The position numbers were made by a program, and so were the translations under genes. A DNA stretch of 64,000 nt from Streptomyces sp. RKAG290 (GTDB lineage Bacteria; Actinomycetota; Actinomycetes; Streptomycetales; Streptomycetaceae): positions 7,501,894 to 7,565,893 of the forward strand of contig NZ_JAJOZC010000001.1 in NCBI RefSeq assembly GCF_023701695.1, in the 5' to 3' direction. Below the pieces are notes generated by a model. It saw only the letters and a list, made by a program, of their open reading frames with translations, ran no database searches and was not told the origin of the DNA. This document shows positions 35,079 to 43,785 of the stretch, in pieces. How positions within the stretch are numbered: the first letter of the stretch is position 1; each line of letters begins with the position of its first letter.

Positions 35079-35119
35079 GTACCTAGGACCCCTAGGTTTA
35101 TCCTAGGGGTCCTAGGTAC
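35079..35119. promoter_or_regulatory. Perfect 18-bp inverted repeat, TetR operator
   Basis: GTACCTAGGACCCCTAGG (35079-35096) is followed by the loop TTTAT and its exact reverse complement (35102-35119). Each arm itself carries CCTAGG twice, giving four CCTAGG half-sites, enough for two repressor dimers. It lies just upstream of the TetR start. Confidence 0.75.
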
Positions 35120-35238
35120 GGCAAACGGGAGGTAGCTCTGCGAAATGGCGGCGGGTATCGCCGAACGGCTCTCCACCGGGCGCCATGCCGCTACGACGAG
35201 CGGTGGAATCGGGAACGCCGGGCTGGCTGGACGGCCAA

Positions 35239-36701
35239 TCAATCCTCGTCCTCGTCCAGTTCCGCGTTCTCCAGGTCTCTGACGCACTCCTCGGCGACCG
35301 CCGCGGCGAAGTTCGGGCAGGTCCACGCTTCCCTGCTGTGTGGTTCCCCGGCCGGTGAGAACTCCTCCGGGGCGTAGAAATGCGGCAGGCCGGAGCCGAA
35401 GTCCGCGTACTGCAACGTCGGGTGCTCGTCCTCGTGCGCGCACTCCAGGGGCCGGGGTGCGGCGGCGACGGCACGCATCGTGGCCAGGACACCGCGGACC
35501 ACCGACGGCGGCGGGTCCGGGTACGAGATCTTCATCGCCTGGCAGGCGGTGAGCAGCAACACCGGACGCCCCCGCTCATCGGCCTGCTCGTACCGGCGGG
35601 CGGCCCACAGGCCCAGATCGTAGGCGTACTGCTCGTTCCAGCTCTTGTAGTCGAGTCGCTCCACGATCCTCTCGATCTCGAGCCGGCCGTCCGCGCGCAG
35701 ATATTCGGCGTCGGCGTGGGAGGTGTCCCGAGCCCCGAAGAGCTCCTCGCGCCGCTCGCGCAGCACCCTCAGGGACTCCTCCGCAATCTCTGTCATGAAG
35801 ACCGGGCACAGAACGCTCTCCAACGGGGGTGTGCGTCCAGCCCGTTGGTCCCGTGCGTAGACGGCCCGCCCTCCGGAGCTGCTCAGTACGACCCCGAGCT
35901 CCGCAGCGTCCGGACCGCTGTCGGGCAGCGTCGCATGCCGCTCATGTCCGCAGGACGCGTCGGCGTAGTGCGGAAGGGTCCTCTCCAGTGCGTCGACCAG
36001 GTCGTCGAGAACCGACTTGGCCCGGACCATGCCTGACACGGCGTACCAGGTGACCGCCCTGACGATCAGAAGGTGTCCGGCGCGGTCCTCGGGATCGGCG
36101 GTGGACAGATTCCATGCCTGGGAGGAGATCTCCTCGTCGATGTCGGTCCACGGTTTCGGGTATCCGTGCAGCAGCGCCGCGAGGGTGTCTATGGTGTTCG
36201 TCGCCTCCACCGGCAGCCGCGGTGGAACATCCCTGACCGATCCCGGTTCGACGATGTCCATCGCGATCCGGGCGAATCCGGCAGCATTGTGCGGGCAGCG
36301 CCACTCGCTCCGGGCCCGGTCATCCTCACCGTCCGCCGCGTCGTCGGCGAGCAGGGACAACTGTTCGGTGAGGTAGGTGTCGTCCGCGCCGTCATGGCTC
36401 GCGTACGGATGGGATTCGTGATCGCACGGCCGCTCGCGCAGCGCCGTGTCGGCGGCCTTCAGAGCTGCCATGGCCTTCGGCGTGACACCCTCGCCCGGCA
36501 GCCAGGTGAGGTAGGGGCCATCACGACCAGCCCGAGCGTCCACACGGGAGCCGACGCCCCGCCTGGGTCCGCGGCGAGTCGGGTGGCGCAGTCGAGAACC
36601 GCCTGGTCGTACTCGTCGTTGTGGGAGTCCTGGTAGTCCTCCCGGATCTCGTCCCAGGAGTCGGCGAGTTCATCAAGGCGTGTGGTGTCGATGTCCGTCA
36701 T
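35239..36701 (-). pseudogene. Conserved hypothetical protein, frameshifted near its start
   Basis: From ATG 36701 (AAGGA just upstream) the first 54 codons read DIDTTRLDELADSWDEIRED...AADPGGASAPV. The frame must then lose phase near 36540 to continue as DARAGRDGPYLTWLPGEG...DEDED to 35239. One missing base restores a protein of 487 residues. It is acidic and soluble, with repeated CPHNAAGFARIAMD and CPNFAAAVAEECV segments (a pseudo-duplicated module), several Cys/His and an AWNLS region. I do not recognise the family. The single-base loss resembles those at 7.6, 31.6-32.0 and 50.1 kb. Confidence 0.65.
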
Positions 36702-36824
36702 GATCCTTACGACGCGAGCGGGGCCGCCGGGAGTTCCGCCGGGCCGGGGCTGTCCTGACCTCCTGCCGGTACCCGCTCCTGTGCCGCCGCCGAGCTGTAC
36801 TCGGACCTGGTCGGCGAGCTCGCG

Positions 36825-37340
36825 CTACGGTCGGAGCCTGGCCGTCAGGGTGGCACCGCGGCTGAGCAGCCGGCGCACCATCCGGTCCTGTCCGAACCCG
36901 GCGGCCCAGTCGACGGCGGACTTGTGCTTCATCACCGCGTCGACATCCGCGCCGCGGTCCAGCAACAGATCCACGGTCTCCGGGTACCCGGCGTTCCCCG
37001 CCGTGGCTGCCAGCACCAGCGGCACGAAGCCCATCCTGCCCTGTGCGCCGGTTCGGGCGCCGGCATCGAGCAGAGCCCCCACGACCGCGGTGTGGCCTCG
37101 GATGGCCGCCAGGCACAGCGGTGTCGACTCCTTGTACTCACCCGCCCGTTGCTCCGGATCTGCTCCCGCGTCAACGAGCAGGCGAACAACACCGGCATGC
37201 CCCTGACCCGCTGCCACATCCAGCGCCGTACGTCCGCGGCTGTCCGGCGCGTCCACCGCGGCACCCCGCTCCAACTGCCGCGCCACCGAGGTCACGTCGC
37301 CGGCGGCCGCCGCTCGCACCAGTTGATCTGCCACGTCCAT
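36825..37340 (-). CDS. Ankyrin-repeat protein
   Basis: 171 residues from ATG 37340. Four to five ankyrin repeats are visible: DQLVRAAAAGDVTSVARQLERG, RTALDVAAGQGHAGVVRLLV, TPLCLAAIRGHTAVVGALLD, PLVLAATAGNAGYPETVDLL and AVDWAAGFGQDRMVRRLLSRG. It is a small cytoplasmic protein-binding module without any other domain. It is divergent from the asparagine synthetase gene. Partner unknown. Confidence 0.87.
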   Translation of the reverse strand: MDVADQLVRAAAAGDVTSVARQLERGAAVDAPDSRGRTALDVAAGQGHAGVVRLLVDAGADPEQRAGEYKESTPLCLAAIRGHTAVVGALLDAGARTGAQGRMGFVPLVLAATAGNAGYPETVDLLLDRGADVDAVMKHKSAVDWAAGFGQDRMVRRLLSRGATLTARLRP

Positions 37341-37601
37341 ACCCCGATCATTCCCTCTCCTGCACCGCCGGGCGTCGGTCGTCCCACTTCGATGGCTCGA
37401 TGGAGACGGGCATCCGTTCGGGCGGTTCACTGTGAGAGGGGGTGACCAGGGCGCGTCTTGATCGTTTCCGTGGTGGTGGCCGGCGTACCGGGTCCGGCAC
37501 CGGGCCTGCACCCGTCGCGCGCGGTATCCGCGGTGCGAGGGAGGGCTCCTGGATCCGGATCGTGCGACACGCCCCGCGCCGGGGCGCGGGGAGGTTCAAC
37601 G

Positions 37602-39425
37602 ATGTGCGGGCTGGTCGGCTATGCCGGTTTCACAGGACATGTGCCCAAGGACACCGAAGGCACTTCGCTCAAGGAGATGACCGAGACCCTGGCGTGCCGA
37701 GGACCGGACGCCGCTGCCATGTGGGCCGAGGGGGCGGCGGGACTGGGACACACCCGGCTGGCCATCGTGGATCTGGCCGGCGGCCGGCAGCCCATGGTCC
37801 TGGCTCGCGGCGAGCGCACAGTGCTCGCGGTCGCCTTCGCCGGCGAGGTCTACAACCACGCCCGCCTGCGGTCAGAACTCATCTCCCGCGGGCACCGGTT
37901 CACCACCCGGAGCGACAGCGAGGTCGTGCTCCACGCGATCGATGCCTGGGGCGAGGGAGCGCCCGCACGGCTGGAGGGAATGTTCGCCTACGCCGCGTGG
38001 GAGCCGGGACCGCGGCGGCTGACGCTGGCGCGGGACCGGTTCGGGATCAAGCCCATGTGTTACGCGCGAATTGGCGACGCGGTGGTGTTCGGCTCCGAGC
38101 CCAAGGCGGTGTTGGCGCACCCGGCGGTGACCGAGCGGCTGGACCTGGACGGTTTGCGGGAGCTGCTGTTGTCCGCCCATCCGATGATCAAGACACCCGG
38201 ACGCAGTGCGTTCGCCGGACTGGAGGAGGTCGCTCCCGGCACCGTCGTCACCATGACGCCCGAGGGCGCGTGCGCACGTCGTTACTGGTCGCTGGGCCCG
38301 GCCGAGCACAGCGATGATCTGCCCACCACGGTGGCACGGGTACGGCAGCTGTTGGAGGAGGCTGTCACCGGGCAACTGGCAGCCGACGTGCCGGTGAGCG
38401 TCCTGTTGTCCGGCGGTCTGGACTCAAGCGCGATCGCCGCAGTGGCCCGCCCCGCGGCAGGGACGCTGCACACCCTGTCGGTGGACCTCGGCAATCAGGC
38501 ATCCGACCGCGACGCCATGGGGCGTGACCCGGACGGTCCCTACGCCGAGCTGATGGTGCGCCACCTGGCCAGCTCACACCGCCAGGTCCAACTGGACGTC
38601 GATCTGCTCGCCGACCCGGCCCGGCGCGCCCGGGTCGGCTACTTGCGCGACGGGCTCACGCTCGGGGACTTCGATACCTCGCTGCTCCAGCTCTACAGTG
38701 CGGTCCGCGAGGACTTCCCGGTCACCCTGGCCGGGGACGGGGCGGATGAACTCTTCGGCGGCTACCGCTGGTTCACTCCCCGGGTCGCGGCAGCAGAATC
38801 CTTTCCCTGGGACAGTGTGCTGGATCGCGCAGACCTGACCCAGCTGCTCGACCCGTCCCTGGCCGCCGCCCTGGACCTGCCGGCACACCGAGCCGACCTC
38901 CACCAGGCAGCCTGCACCGAGATCGAGCACCCACCCGGCATCACCCCGGCAGAGACCGCGCTGCGCCGCGACAGCTATCTCAACCTGACCCGGTTCCTTC
39001 CCTGCCTGCTGGATCGCGCCGACCGCCTCAGCATGGGCGTCGGCCTGGAGGTCAGGGTGCCCTTCCTGGACCATCACCTGGTCGAGTACGTCTTCAACAC
39101 CCCCTGGGACATGAAGACCTTCGACGGCCGCGAGAAGAGCCTGTTGCGCGCGGCCGTCACCGACCTGCTCCCCGAACCGGTCCTGACCCGCCGCAAGAGC
39201 CCCTATCCCATGATTCGCGATCCCGCCTACCGCGCGGCCCTCACCGCACAGGTCAGCCGCGTTGTGACCGAGGCCGGACCCGCCACCGACCTCCTGAACG
39301 TTGCCGTCGTACGCAGCCTGCTGCTGGAACCCACCGGCACGGATCGCTTCCCCCGCGAGGGACTGGAACTCGTCCTGGACCTGGACCAATGGCTGCGCAC
39401 TCACCGCCCCACCCTCCACCTCTGA
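37602..39425 (+). CDS. asnB: Asparagine synthetase (glutamine-hydrolysing)
   Basis: 607 residues from ATG 37602 (GGGGAGG upstream), so the catalytic Cys is residue 2 as the family needs. The N-terminal glutaminase domain (about 2-205) has CGLVGYAG, RGPDAAAMW and the EVYNH motif. The C-terminal synthetase (about 235-600) has the ATP PP-loop SVLLSGGLDSSAIAAV (about 266-281), AGDGADELFGGY and KSLLRAAVTDLLP. The protein transfers ammonia from glutamine to aspartate or, in pathway versions, to another carboxylate. It is followed 71 bases later by an unusual thiolase, so it may be a pathway amidotransferase rather than plain AsnB. Confidence 0.88.
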   Translation: MCGLVGYAGFTGHVPKDTEGTSLKEMTETLACRGPDAAAMWAEGAAGLGHTRLAIVDLAGGRQPMVLARGERTVLAVAFAGEVYNHARLRSELISRGHRFTTRSDSEVVLHAIDAWGEGAPARLEGMFAYAAWEPGPRRLTLARDRFGIKPMCYARIGDAVVFGSEPKAVLAHPAVTERLDLDGLRELLLSAHPMIKTPGRSAFAGLEEVAPGTVVTMTPEGACARRYWSLGPAEHSDDLPTTVARVRQLLEEAVTGQLAADVPVSVLLSGGLDSSAIAAVARPAAGTLHTLSVDLGNQASDRDAMGRDPDGPYAELMVRHLASSHRQVQLDVDLLADPARRARVGYLRDGLTLGDFDTSLLQLYSAVREDFPVTLAGDGADELFGGYRWFTPRVAAAESFPWDSVLDRADLTQLLDPSLAAALDLPAHRADLHQAACTEIEHPPGITPAETALRRDSYLNLTRFLPCLLDRADRLSMGVGLEVRVPFLDHHLVEYVFNTPWDMKTFDGREKSLLRAAVTDLLPEPVLTRRKSPYPMIRDPAYRAALTAQVSRVVTEAGPATDLLNVAVVRSLLLEPTGTDRFPREGLELVLDLDQWLRTHRPTLHL

Positions 39426-39496
39426 GTGCCCGCGACACCGCCCCACTTCCCGTTTCCCGCTGATTCCCCGTCGCCGAGACCACACAGGACGCCGCC

Positions 39497-40717
39497 ATGC
39501 AGCACGCCGTGATCACCTCAGCCGTTCGCAGCCCCATCGGACGCGCCCACAAGGGCGTACTGGCCACCATGCGCCCCGACGACCTGCTCGCCCGCACCGT
39601 GGCGGAAGCCCTGGCCCGCACCCCCGGCCTGATGCCCGGGCACGTGGACGACCTGGTCGTGGGTTGCGCCCTGCCCGGTGGTGAACAGGGTTTCAACATC
39701 GCCCGGATCGCCGCCGTCCTGCTCGGCTGGGACCACGTACCCGGAGTGACCGTCAACCGCTTCTGCACCTCCTCTCTGCAAGCGATCCGCATCGCCGCGC
39801 AAGCCGTACGCTGCGGAGACGCCGATGTCGTCATCGCGGCCGGAGTCGAGTCGCAGTCCCGTCTCACCCACGGCAGTTCCGATACCTGGCCCGACACCGA
39901 GAACCCCGCCTTCCGCACCGCCGGCCGGCGCACGGTCCGGCGCTCACAGGCCAACGCGGGCCCCTGGAGCGACCCACGGGAACAGGGTGGCCACCCCGAC
40001 CCCTACATCCCGGTGGGACTGGCCGCCGAGAACACCGCCGATCTGTACGGCATCACTCGCAGCGACATGGATGCCTACGCAGCGCGGTCCCATCAACTCA
40101 CCCAGACTGCCCTCGACCAAGGCTTCCACTTCGGTGACATCGTCCCGATCAAGACCCCGGACGGCACCACCGCCACCGCTGACGACTGCCCGCGCACCGG
40201 CGTTACCCAGCAAACCCTGTCCGCCCTACCGCCACGGTTCCGCCCCGACGGCAGGGTCACCGCGGGCAACAGTGCCCCGCTGTCCGACGGGGCGGCCGCA
40301 GTCATCGTCATGTCCGAGACCTATGCTCAAAGCCACGGCTACACTCCTCTCGCCCGAATCCTGGCCACCGCCGTCAGCGCGGGCACTCCCGAGACCGAGG
40401 GCCCCGTCCCCGTCGGCGCGACCCGCACCGTCCTGAGCAGAGCCGGCCTGTCCCTGACGGACGTCGGCACCATCGCCGGCAACGAACCATTCGCCGCCCA
40501 GATCCTGGCCTACTGCACCGAACTCGGTCTGGATCCCGAGCGCATGAACCCGCACGGCGGCTCGATCGCCATCGGCGAGCCCTACGGCGCGGCCGGAGCC
40601 CGACTGACCACCACCGCCCTTGCCACCCTGCGCCACGACGACCTCTGCACAGCCCTGGTCAGCGTCGTCGCCGCAGGTGGCCAGGGCATGGCCCTCCTCC
40701 TGGAACGCACCTCGTAG
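39497..40717 (+). CDS. Thiolase-family protein lacking two catalytic residues
   Basis: 406 residues of clear thiolase fold: nucleophile Cys 90 in VNRFCTSSLQAI, the linker and AAENTADLYGITRSDMDAYA, GNSAPLSDGAAAVIV, and the NEPF asparagine loop (about 334). The two other catalytic residues are changed. The GHP histidine is Glu 361 (HGGSIAIGEPYGAAG), and the Cys of the C-terminal CxGGGQG motif is Val 391 (VVAAGGQG). Normal Claisen or thiolytic chemistry needs these residues, so the protein is probably a decarboxylating or acyl-transfer variant, or inactive. It is co-directional with asnB with a 71-base gap. Function is inferred only. Confidence 0.85.
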   Translation: MQHAVITSAVRSPIGRAHKGVLATMRPDDLLARTVAEALARTPGLMPGHVDDLVVGCALPGGEQGFNIARIAAVLLGWDHVPGVTVNRFCTSSLQAIRIAAQAVRCGDADVVIAAGVESQSRLTHGSSDTWPDTENPAFRTAGRRTVRRSQANAGPWSDPREQGGHPDPYIPVGLAAENTADLYGITRSDMDAYAARSHQLTQTALDQGFHFGDIVPIKTPDGTTATADDCPRTGVTQQTLSALPPRFRPDGRVTAGNSAPLSDGAAAVIVMSETYAQSHGYTPLARILATAVSAGTPETEGPVPVGATRTVLSRAGLSLTDVGTIAGNEPFAAQILAYCTELGLDPERMNPHGGSIAIGEPYGAAGARLTTTALATLRHDDLCTALVSVVAAGGQGMALLLERTS

Positions 40718-41111
40718 CCCACCACCCCGGGACATCGACACCGCGCCTGCGGTCATTTCGGCCGGGCTCTGTGGATCGGCTGCGATGCCACCGGTACGGC
40801 GCCGGATCTCGGGCTGCCGCTCCGGCCGGCGTGTGGTCGGTACCCCGGGGTGCGCGATCTGCAGCGCTCGTCCGGGCAAGTTCAGCACTGATCAGGGAAC
40901 GGGCGCCGGTGAACCGACTGCCCGGACGCTCACGAATCCCCCTGCGACTGAGGCCCACGCTGCTGAGGCCGGCTCCCGGCCCGTTCTTGTACAGCCGCGG
41001 CCCCCGCGAGGCCGGCGCCGGGAGTATCCGCGCCGCCGAGCGCGAGCCCCCGGCGACCGGCCGGACGGCAACGGAGCCGCCCGGCGGATCGCCGCAATCC
41101 ATGCGGCGTCG
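40718..41111. other. Gene-free stretch
   Basis: 394 bases between the convergent thiolase and FG-GAP genes. Several frames are open but none has a ribosome binding site or motif. I see no clear hairpin or other feature. Confidence 0.4.
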
Positions 41112-42641
41112 TCAGCGCAGGAAGCTGCCGAACAGCGCCTTGGAGACCGGCCCCCCGACATCGCCGGGACCGAAGGCCGTCGAGCGTGTCGCGGTCAGGC
41201 CCTTGCCGGTGCCGTTCAGGGTCCACACCGCTCCGGCCGAGGCGTTCTCCCCAGTCGAGGAGACGGCGAGGTCGAGGTGGCCGTCGCCGTTGACGTCGAG
41301 GAGCGCGCAGGCCGCCCCGAACTTGTCGCCCTTCTCGGCCACACCCGGGACGCCGGAGGTGTTCTGCTGCATCACCTGGCTGCCCTCGCCCGTGACACCT
41401 GACGCGGTGCCGTGAAGCAGTGCGAACGAACCGGCATCGGTCAGCCCACCGAAGTCCTCGCCCCTGATGCCGAGTGCGATCTCCGCCCGGCCGTCTCCGG
41501 TCACGTCGGCGACCGAGACGCACGAGCCGACGTGGTCGCCCTCCTCCTGGGCACCGTAGAACCCGGGCAGGGTCTGGTCGAAGGTGCTCACGCGGCCGGT
41601 GGAGGGGCCGGAGGCCGACCCGTAGAGGACGGTGACCTTGCCGGTGTCGTCGTCGCTGCCTATCACCACGTCGCCGTAGCCGTCGCCGTCCACGTCGCCG
41701 ATGTCGGTGGCCCCGTCGCCGCCCACGGAGCCGATGTCGCCGAGTGTGGCGGACACCCTGAAGCCATGCGCGCCGCCGAGCAGCACGTGGTTGCCCCAGA
41801 CCCCGTCGCCCTCATAGGCCCAGACGGCGATGTCGTCGTGCCGGTCGCCGTTCACGTCGCCGACGGACTCGGCAGTGGTGGGCCCGCTCAGGGAGTGCGG
41901 ACCGTCCACGCACGAGTCGTCGGTCGCGCAGCCCGCGTCGTCGTCGTTGTAGCCCCACCATTCGGACCTGTCCAGGAAGTCGAGCACCGCGGCCGGCTTG
42001 CCCGCGCGCGAGACCGGACCCTTCCACAGGTTCGCCGCCTGCTGCACGGGGTCGTCGCCTTCGACCTTCGCGTCACCGAACAGCGCCAGGTCCGCCTTGC
42101 CGTCCCCGTCGAAGTCGCCCACTTGCGGGGTCTGCCCGTAGCCGGCGACCGCGGTGCCGCCGGTCAGCCCCGAGGAGGACCCCCAGACGACGACGCTGCC
42201 CGCAGACGCAGGAGTGGAGCCGATCACGAGGTCGCTGTATCCGTCGCCGTCGAGGTCGCCCTTGCTGAAGGTGCTCCCGAACCGCTGCTTCGCGGCGGCA
42301 GACCCGGGCACTCCGCTCGTCGAGCGGCTCACGACCTTCCGGTTCGCGGGATCGAGTCCCTTCGCCGAGCCGTACGTCACCGCCACGTAGCCCGCCTGCC
42401 CCTTGCCGGACACAGTCGCGCCGGGTGCCGCAGTGACGAGGTCCGCATAGCCGTCGCCGTTGAAGTCCTCCGCCGACGCCGCTCGGCCCGCGGCCGCGTG
42501 GGCCTCCCCGGGAGTGAGCGACACGATGGTCAGACCGGCCGACACCAGCAGCGCGGCGGCAAGCGGCGCGGCCGCGCGTGCTCCGTGTGCTGCGCCGGCT
42601 CGTCGAACACCGCGGGTGTCAGGGCGTCGCATCCATGGCAT
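41112..42641 (-). CDS. Secreted FG-GAP (integrin-alpha-like) repeat protein
   Basis: 509 residues from ATG 42641 (GAAGGA 8 bases upstream). A long signal segment (AAAPLAAALLVSAGLTIVSL...AHAAAGRAA) is followed by seven FG-GAP units, each with a calcium-loop motif: DFNGDGYADL, DLDGDGYSDL, DFDGDGKADL, DVNGDRHDDI, DVDGDGYGDV, DVTGDGRAEI and DVNGDGHLDL. Such repeats form a seven-bladed propeller that binds Ca2+ at the blades. No enzymatic domain is attached. It is an exported protein of unknown binding partner, common in Streptomyces. Confidence 0.9.
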   Translation of the reverse strand: MPWMRRPDTRGVRRAGAAHGARAAAPLAAALLVSAGLTIVSLTPGEAHAAAGRAASAEDFNGDGYADLVTAAPGATVSGKGQAGYVAVTYGSAKGLDPANRKVVSRSTSGVPGSAAAKQRFGSTFSKGDLDGDGYSDLVIGSTPASAGSVVVWGSSSGLTGGTAVAGYGQTPQVGDFDGDGKADLALFGDAKVEGDDPVQQAANLWKGPVSRAGKPAAVLDFLDRSEWWGYNDDDAGCATDDSCVDGPHSLSGPTTAESVGDVNGDRHDDIAVWAYEGDGVWGNHVLLGGAHGFRVSATLGDIGSVGGDGATDIGDVDGDGYGDVVIGSDDDTGKVTVLYGSASGPSTGRVSTFDQTLPGFYGAQEEGDHVGSCVSVADVTGDGRAEIALGIRGEDFGGLTDAGSFALLHGTASGVTGEGSQVMQQNTSGVPGVAEKGDKFGAACALLDVNGDGHLDLAVSSTGENASAGAVWTLNGTGKGLTATRSTAFGPGDVGGPVSKALFGSFLR

Positions 42642-42816
42642 GAAGTCTTCCTTCGGTCGTCTTTGCACGTCCATGTCGTAGGACGGGGTGACGACGAAGA
42701 TGGTTGTACCGAGAAGGAATTGGCTCCTTCATGCAGTGAAGCCGTGGCCCTCTGCCAGGTGCGCCGGTACGTAGCAGGGCGCGGGGGGAGCCGGACGTGC
42801 CCGTAGGCTCGCGGCC

Positions 42817-43302
42817 ATGGATCACGTCGACGCGAACCCCGAACGACTGGCCGGTACGTGGGACATCGTGTGCTCGTCGTTCCCCATGTGGCGAGGGGGA
42901 AGGCGCACCGACGCCACGTTCACGTACACCCCACTGCCCGGCGGGAGTTCGGGTGCACCCCGGATGCGGGACGAGGTCGCGTACCTGGTGGGCGGCCGGA
43001 CGCGCCGCATCTCAGGTACGGACACCCGGCTGACCTCCCGCCCCGGAACGGTCTACCGCTGGCGGGGCAAGGGGCTGCTCGCGGTACTGACGAGCGTGTG
43101 GGAGGTGCGGGAGACCGGTGAGGACGATGCATGGGTCGTCATCGTCTTCAGCCGGTCCCTGCTCACGCCCTCCGGCGTCGACGTCGTCGTCCGTGCCGAC
43201 CGCATCGGAGATCAGGCCGTGATGGCACAGGCGCTGGCGGCTGCCGGCCGGTACGACGCCGAGGCCCTCCCGCTCCCGGACCGCGGATCAGCGTCTGCGT
43301 GA
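42817..43302 (+). CDS. Hypothetical protein
   Basis: 161 residues with a WDIVCSSFPMWRGGRRTDATFTY opening, an internal YRWRGKGLLAVLTSVWEV strand pattern and a VVVRADRIGDQAVM helix near the end. The mostly beta character and lack of a signal peptide recall small lipocalin-like or heme-binding-type cytoplasmic proteins, but I cannot place it in a family. Its last 15 bases overlap the end of the convergent small membrane protein gene. Confidence 0.6.
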   Translation: MDHVDANPERLAGTWDIVCSSFPMWRGGRRTDATFTYTPLPGGSSGAPRMRDEVAYLVGGRTRRISGTDTRLTSRPGTVYRWRGKGLLAVLTSVWEVRETGEDDAWVVIVFSRSLLTPSGVDVVVRADRIGDQAVMAQALAAAGRYDAEALPLPDRGSASA

Positions 43303-43467
43303 CCGGCCGCGACCCCAGCCGTCACCTATCCCGGCCACGTGCAGTGCCAGGGCCGTCAGGCCGAGCAGCATCACGTTCACTGAGGAGAAGGTGTCGTTGG
43401 TCGTGATGTCGGCGGCGTTGAGCAGGAATGCGATGAAGAAGAGGACGGCTGCGACAATTCCCAGCAT
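43288..43467 (-). CDS. Small membrane protein (59 residues)
   Basis: From ATG 43467, with AAGGAG 8 bases upstream, a 59-residue protein with two hydrophobic helices (LGIVAAVLFFIAFLLNAA, about 2-19, and VNVMLLGLTALALHVAG, about 30-46) and a basic C-terminus (GRGRSRRR). This type is common in Streptomyces and is annotated only as a hypothetical membrane protein. It overlaps the convergent gene by 15 bases. The gap beyond it to 43785 holds only the hairpin at 43719-43751. Confidence 0.75.
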   Translation of the reverse strand: MLGIVAAVLFFIAFLLNAADITTNDTFSSVNVMLLGLTALALHVAGIGDGWGRGRSRRR

Positions 43468-43718
43468 GGGTGGAACTCCTTCTTGAGTAGGTGCAGCCCG
43501 TGTGCCCGCGTTCCCCCTGCTCATACTTCGGCGTGGCCGACCAAAAGGAGAGCGGGCCGACCGCGCGCGAACCCGGCCGGTGTCGTCGAGGGCGCAGCGT
43601 CCTCGCTTCCTCGCTCACCGCCTGTCCGACACGCGGCAACGGGAGCGGATTCCTGCAATGGCCCTCCCACGTTCTGTCCGAACGACGTCCGCCGGCCCGC
43701 GGTCCGAGGCCTGCAGCC

Positions 43719-43751
43719 GTGGGGGCCCGGTCCGACGGACCGGGCCCCCAC
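43719..43751 (-). terminator. Very strong hairpin after the GH30 gene
   Basis: GTGGGGGCCCGGTC (43719-43732) and GACCGGGCCCCCAC (43738-43751) form a perfect 14-bp stem with a 5-base loop, about 35 bases after the GH30 stop. Confidence 0.8.
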
Positions 43752-43785
43752 ACGATCCGCTACGGAAACGGATCGGTCGACCGCG

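Noticed and set aside
37602..40717. A polyketide or non-ribosomal peptide biosynthetic cluster around the asparagine synthetase and thiolase
   Set aside because: No ketosynthase, adenylation, carrier-protein or tailoring genes are near; the flanking genes (ankyrin, FG-GAP) do not fit.
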